This document shows, one piece after another, positions 51,401 through 57,400 of a stretch of DNA of 64,000 nt (position 1 is its first letter; each line of letters begins with the position of its first letter). The position numbers and the translations under genes were made by a program. Where the stretch lies: assembly GCA_035048485.1 (NCBI GenBank), contig CM068585.1:799001-863000 (forward strand), written 5' to 3'. The notes beneath the pieces are model-generated. The model was not told the origin of the DNA. It saw only the letters and a program-made list of their open reading frames with translations, and ran no database searches. Source of the stretch: Pteria penguin (Eukaryota > Mollusca > Bivalvia > Pterioida > Pteriidae).

Positions 51401-54400
51401 GCTGCACAGAATTTTACCAAACTTCATAGGAAGTAAGTACTCAAGGTCCATTACCAAGTTTGTGTTTTTTTTGCCGATCCGTAATCCAAGATGGCCGCCA
51501 TTGGCTCTGATTGGTTGACACATTTTCGACTTTTCTCCAGAAAAGCTGCACAGAATTTCACCAAACTTCATAGGAAGTTGGTACTCAAGGTCCTCTACCA
51601 AGTTTGTGTTTTTTATGCCGATCCGGGCCGCCATTGGCTCTGATTGGTTGACACATTTTTGACTTCTTCTCCAGAACCGCTGCACAGAATTTCTCCAAAC
51701 TGCATAGAAAGTAAGTACTCAAGGTCCTCTACCAAGTATAGGTTTTTCATGTCGATCTGTAATCCAAGATGGCCGCCATTGGCTCTGTTTGATTGACACA
51801 TTTTCATCTTCCTCTCCAGAACCCCTGCACAGAATTTCTTGCTTGCTTGTAAATATGCACTTTGTGCACAGGTGAGCGATATAGGCCCACTTGGGCCACT
51901 TGTTTATAAATCTTGTTCACTTCATAAGCTGCAATGAAGCTAGCATTTCATGTCATTCAAGAGCACTTCAGCAGTGTCTGGTTCAGGTTCCATCCTTGTT
52001 TTACCCAGAATCCTGACCTTTATTCCCTGGATCCTTATTAAATTTTCCTTAAGGATAAATTGGTTATTTTCTTTTTCATTGCATAAGTATTCATATTAGC
52101 AGATAGGTTTTACCTAATGGGATATGGTAGTATCAACATGTGTTTTTTATTGCTCCCTGAAAACTTTCAGGAGAGCATATAGTCGCTGTTGTTTCTGTCC
52201 ATCCGTCCGTCCGTCCGAGCTCATATCTCCTATATCTTTCATCAGAATTTGTTCATACTTCACCCAAAAATTATTTAGGTTAAGGGCTTTTAGACTCAAG
52301 GTCACTTATTAACTATGACTTGAAATACCATGAAGTACGTGTATCTCCTACACCTTTCATTAGGATTTGATCATACTTCACCAAAATGCTTATTAGGTTA
52401 AGGGCTTTTGAACAAAGGTCTTCAAGGTCATTTCTGAAAGGTCAAGGTCACTTATTATGCCCCTCCGAAGAATTAGGGGCATATTATTTTGCTGCTGTTG
52501 GTTGGTCCGTCTGTCGGTCCGTTGGTCCAGTTTCCGCTCATCATCTCTGGAACTAATAAAGATATTGAATTGATTTTGGTATACAGATACATCTCAAGGA
52601 TGTCTAGATGAATTCAAATTTTTTTTTTCAATAATTTTTGTCATAGTTATCCCCCTTGGACTAAGAAAATTTCTTTACTTTAGCAGTTTCCGCTCATTAT
52701 CTCAGGTAAGGATAGAGATATTGAATTGATATTTTGCATACGGACACATCTTAAGTATATCTAGGTCAAGTTCAAATTTGGTATAGTTAAAAAATTTTTG
52801 TCAGAGTTATTCCCCTTGGACTTAGAAAATTTCTCAAAATTAGCAGTTTCTGCACATTATCTCTGGAACCAATAAAGATGTTGAATTGATATTTGATATA
52901 CAGATACATCTAAAGGATATCTAGGTCAAGATCAAATTTGGTTATGGTTCAATAAGTTTTGTTGGAGTTATCCCCCTTGGATTTAGAAAATTTTTTAAAA
53001 TTAGCAGTTTCAGCTCATTATCTCAGGAACAGCTATATATATTTAATTGATATTTGGTATACAGACACATCTTTAGGATATCTAGCTCAAGTTAATCAAT
53101 TATAATTAGGATACCTGTCTTTGGCTTATTTATTTTGATTTTGTTTTGTGTCAGTTAATACTGATGTCTTAATTAAATGAAGACAAGTGACATATCTGTT
53201 AATTATCAGACACCAACTTTTGAATGGAAAAATTTTGTTTGTGGATGATTATGAGGAGTAAATGACCTCTAATGTGGTCATGAGAGTTATGCACCCGTTA
53301 CAAAAATAATGTCAAGAAAGATCAAGAAAAAAGGTCAAGGTCACTAATTAACTATGACTTAAAATAGCACGAGGTATGTATATCTGCTACACCTTTTATC
53401 AGAATTTGATCATACTTCACCAAAATGTTATTTAGGTTAAGGGGTTTTGGACAAAGGTCATTCAAGTTCATCTCTGAAAGGTCAAGATCACTTATTAACT
53501 ACATTTATGTCTCAAAATACCATGAAGTACTTATATCTTCCATACCTGTTATCAGAATTTGATCATACTTCACCAAAACTGTTATTAGGTTAAAAGCTTT
53601 TGGACTAAAGGTCACTAAAGGTCATTTCTGAAAGGTGATGTTCACGATAAAAAAAGTTTTATTTCTTACAAATCAAGGTTACTACTCTGAGTTTAAGATA
53701 CTGTGATCACTTGTTGTGACTCAATTGGATATCCATATGATACCTTGAGATTTGAAATTGATACAATGATTTTCTGTATACTGAGTCATTCATTTCCTTC
53801 ATTATTGCTGTGCTTCTTGGAGCATCCGTCAGTTTTACTGATTTTTTGGTATATGAATTGAGTCATCAATTTCCTGCATCATAACTGCCGTTCTGAAGCA
53901 TACATCAGTTTTTAACTGATACTCTTGTTTGTTACTTAATACATCACATGATCTGTCCTTATCTTCCTAGAAGACACATTTTTCAATGGAGTTTTTTTAA
54001 TTTGAAAACTGTTCCTTTATTATACAAGGATGTTTGACTTTTCCTTGCTTTAGTTATATCAGAATTTCCTTTTTCTATTTTTATATTTGATGAACAATAA
54101 CAACATTTTAAATGTTGTCACAAGATTCCATGTACCTCATTTAGGTATACTACACATGGATCTCATGAAGGTATACTATACATGGACATCATTTAGGTGT
54201 ACTATACATGGACCTCATTAAGGTATACTATATATGGACCTCATATAGGTATGCTACATGGACCTCATTAAGGTATACTGTATATTGACCTCATATAGGT
54301 ATGCTACATGGACATTATTTAGGTATACTATACATGGACATCATTTAGGTATACTGTAGTTGGACCTCATTTAGCTATACTATACATGGACCTCCTTAAG

Positions 54401-57400
54401 GTATACTATACATGGACCTTAAAGTAATTCGCTTAATATTTGTACCAATATAAGTAAGCATGAGTTTGTGTCATAAAAAATCTTTTAAGTGACATACAAC
54501 AAAAGTTTTTGATATACGTGTAATTGGATGAGAAAGATTGAAAATTTTATATGGTATTATAAAAGAAGCATAAAAATGCTATGAAGATTTTATTTAAATA
54601 TTTTAGGTTTTACAGAGAGAAAAAGTAAGAACAAAGAAATGCTTATGTTGTTTTAACCTTTCAATCTAACATATGAAACTAAGTATGCTTGTCTAAAACT
54701 TAATAGCTGTAGAATTATAACTCTTGACTTGCCTGTTGATATTGTCTTTACTGAACAGTACCAAAAGTTCTCTGTCATAATTAGTTCCTTCATCTTTAAT
54801 TTCCGTATATAGGCTGTTTACTTTACATCTGTTCAGTCAGTATCATCTCACGACAGATCTCCTCTGCGATCTGTTCCTTGCTTTTTCTGTTGTGTTTGTC
54901 ATGTACATGTACAGTTACATGTCTGTTTTATCGGTAAATATCACATATATGAATATTTTACAAATATCTCTGAGATGAAATAAACTTATAGCTCCATCTG
55001 GTATAAGCATGTTGTATTCATAATATATCCAATAATTGTATTAGGAATTGCACATCATTTCAGTGTAAACTGGATAGAACAGAAGCGAAAAATTTTTATA
55101 AGATGATTTAGTAATAGTTTAAATAAGAGCTTACCTGTTGCTGATGCAGTATGGGTGTCTTCTTCTTCCAAAAGAAAACCACAAATTTTCTAGAATATGT
55201 ATTGATTCTTCATATACTTGATCAAGACACAATATAAAACACCTGCATTTGATGCAGCATGATGACGCATGCAAGGTGTACAAAGTGTATTACGAGTCAT
55301 ACAGGATACAGTTTCCAACAACCACTGTGATGATGTAACGCTACGTCTGGGTAAAGGAGAGAGAATCTATATATATGTTACATATTGGTCATTTGTATAC
55401 ACAAGCCAGATACTTTGAGAAATATATGTACTATCATGCAGCATACGGTAATAAATTATGAGGTCTGGACAAAGTGTATTTATTATTAAACATACCATGA
55501 TTATTAATGACCAGCAGGTTGACGTAACATTAATGACTAGCAGGCAGACATAAAATTAATGACCAGCAGGTAGACGTTATATTAACGACTAGCAGGTAGA
55601 TGTAATATTAATGACCAGCAAATAGACGTAATATAAACGACCAGCAGGTAGACATAATATTAACGACCAGCAGGTAGATGTAATATTAATGACCAGCAGA
55701 TAGACATAATATTAATGACCAGCAGGTAGATGTAATAATAATGACCAGCAGGTAGAGGTTATATTAATGACCAGCAGGTAGATGTGATATTAACGACCAG
55801 CAGGTAGACATAATATTAATGACCAGCAGGTAGACTTAATATTAATGACCAGCAGGTAGACCTAATATTAATGACCAGCAGGTAGAGCTTATATTAATGA
55901 CCAGCAGGTAGACGTAATATTAATGACCAGCAGGTAGACGTAATATTAATGACCAGCAGGTAGACGTAATATTAATGACCAGCAGGTAGACTTAATATTA
56001 ATGGCCAGCAGGTAGACATAATATTAATGACCAGCAGGTAGACATAATATTAATGACCAGCAGGTAGACATAACATTAATGACCAGCAGGTAGAGGTTAT
56101 ATTAATGACCAGCAGGTAGATGTAATATTAACGACCAGCAGGTAGAGGTTATATTAATGACCAGCAGGTAGATGTATTATTAATGACCAGCAGGTAGACT
56201 TAATATTAATGGCCAGCAGGTAGACATAATATTAATGACCAGCAGGTAGATGTAATATTAACGACCAGCAGGTAGACATAATATTAATGACCAGCAGGTA
56301 GACATAATATTAATGACCAGCAGGTAGATGTAATATTAACGACCAGCAGGTAGACGTAATATTAACCACCAGCAGGTAGGTGTAATATGAATGACCAGCA
56401 GGTAGAAGTTATATTAATGACCAGCAGGAAGATGTAATATTAACGACCAGCAGGTAGACTTAATATTAATGACCAGCAGGTAGACTTAATATTAATGACC
56501 AGCAGGTAGACTTAATATTAATGACCAGCAGGTAGACATTATATTAATGACCAGCAGGTAGACGTAATATTAATGGTAAATTCATTAGGATTTTCTTTAC
56601 ATGGAAGAAGTTTGTGCTTAAACACCTAACACATTATGGCCCTTGAAGAAAATTGGCAAGGTAAAAAGTATAACGAAATTGCTGCCCATGATGGTACAAA
56701 AATGTACTAGGACTTTATCAAAAGAAATAAGGAAGTTCATTTCAAGCAGCATGCCTACACTCTCTTGAACAACAATAATTTTAATGATAAATTGTCAGTA
56801 CTAGGATTAATATTACTATTAACCCTACAATTAATCACACCACTTGAGGCTTCTTTGTAATTGCCTGGTGTATTCATCGCTTAATATAGAGGTTTTTTGA
56901 CGTTTAGAGATAGTAACTCACAATCATACTGCAGTCAGAAAGCTTTTAAAATGTCTGGAGTCGTAAGATCCAGAAAACAAATGGGTGCCATATGATAGGA
57001 TTTTTTTTCAGTCCTTGTTATGGCTTGCATTGTTCAAATCTTTCACAATTTGTCCTGCGTAAGAGCAGATATATGCAAGATTTAATCAGAACAGCAAGCA
57101 CTTCATTGTTTCAATATTTGGAGGACAACCTTTTGTTGTCTGTCGACCTCATCAGTTTATTGTGGTGAAGCACAGAAGCACTCCAGGATGAGTGTACTCC
57201 GTCCATCTGTTGCTACTTTGCTTTATATACCTTTATTGGACATGTTGTGTATCACTTTAGTGATAATGGAAAAAAAAGAGTCTTCCTATGTAGTGTGTCT
57301 GTTAAACAATACTACACAGAAATGTCTCGTTTAATAATAATGTGGTCAAATTTAATTGTACGGTCAATTCTAGTTTACATGAAAATAGGTAACTCAAACT

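Noticed and set aside
55490..56576. CRISPR array
   Set aside because: Repeats are contiguous with no unique spacers, and the setting is a eukaryotic intron.
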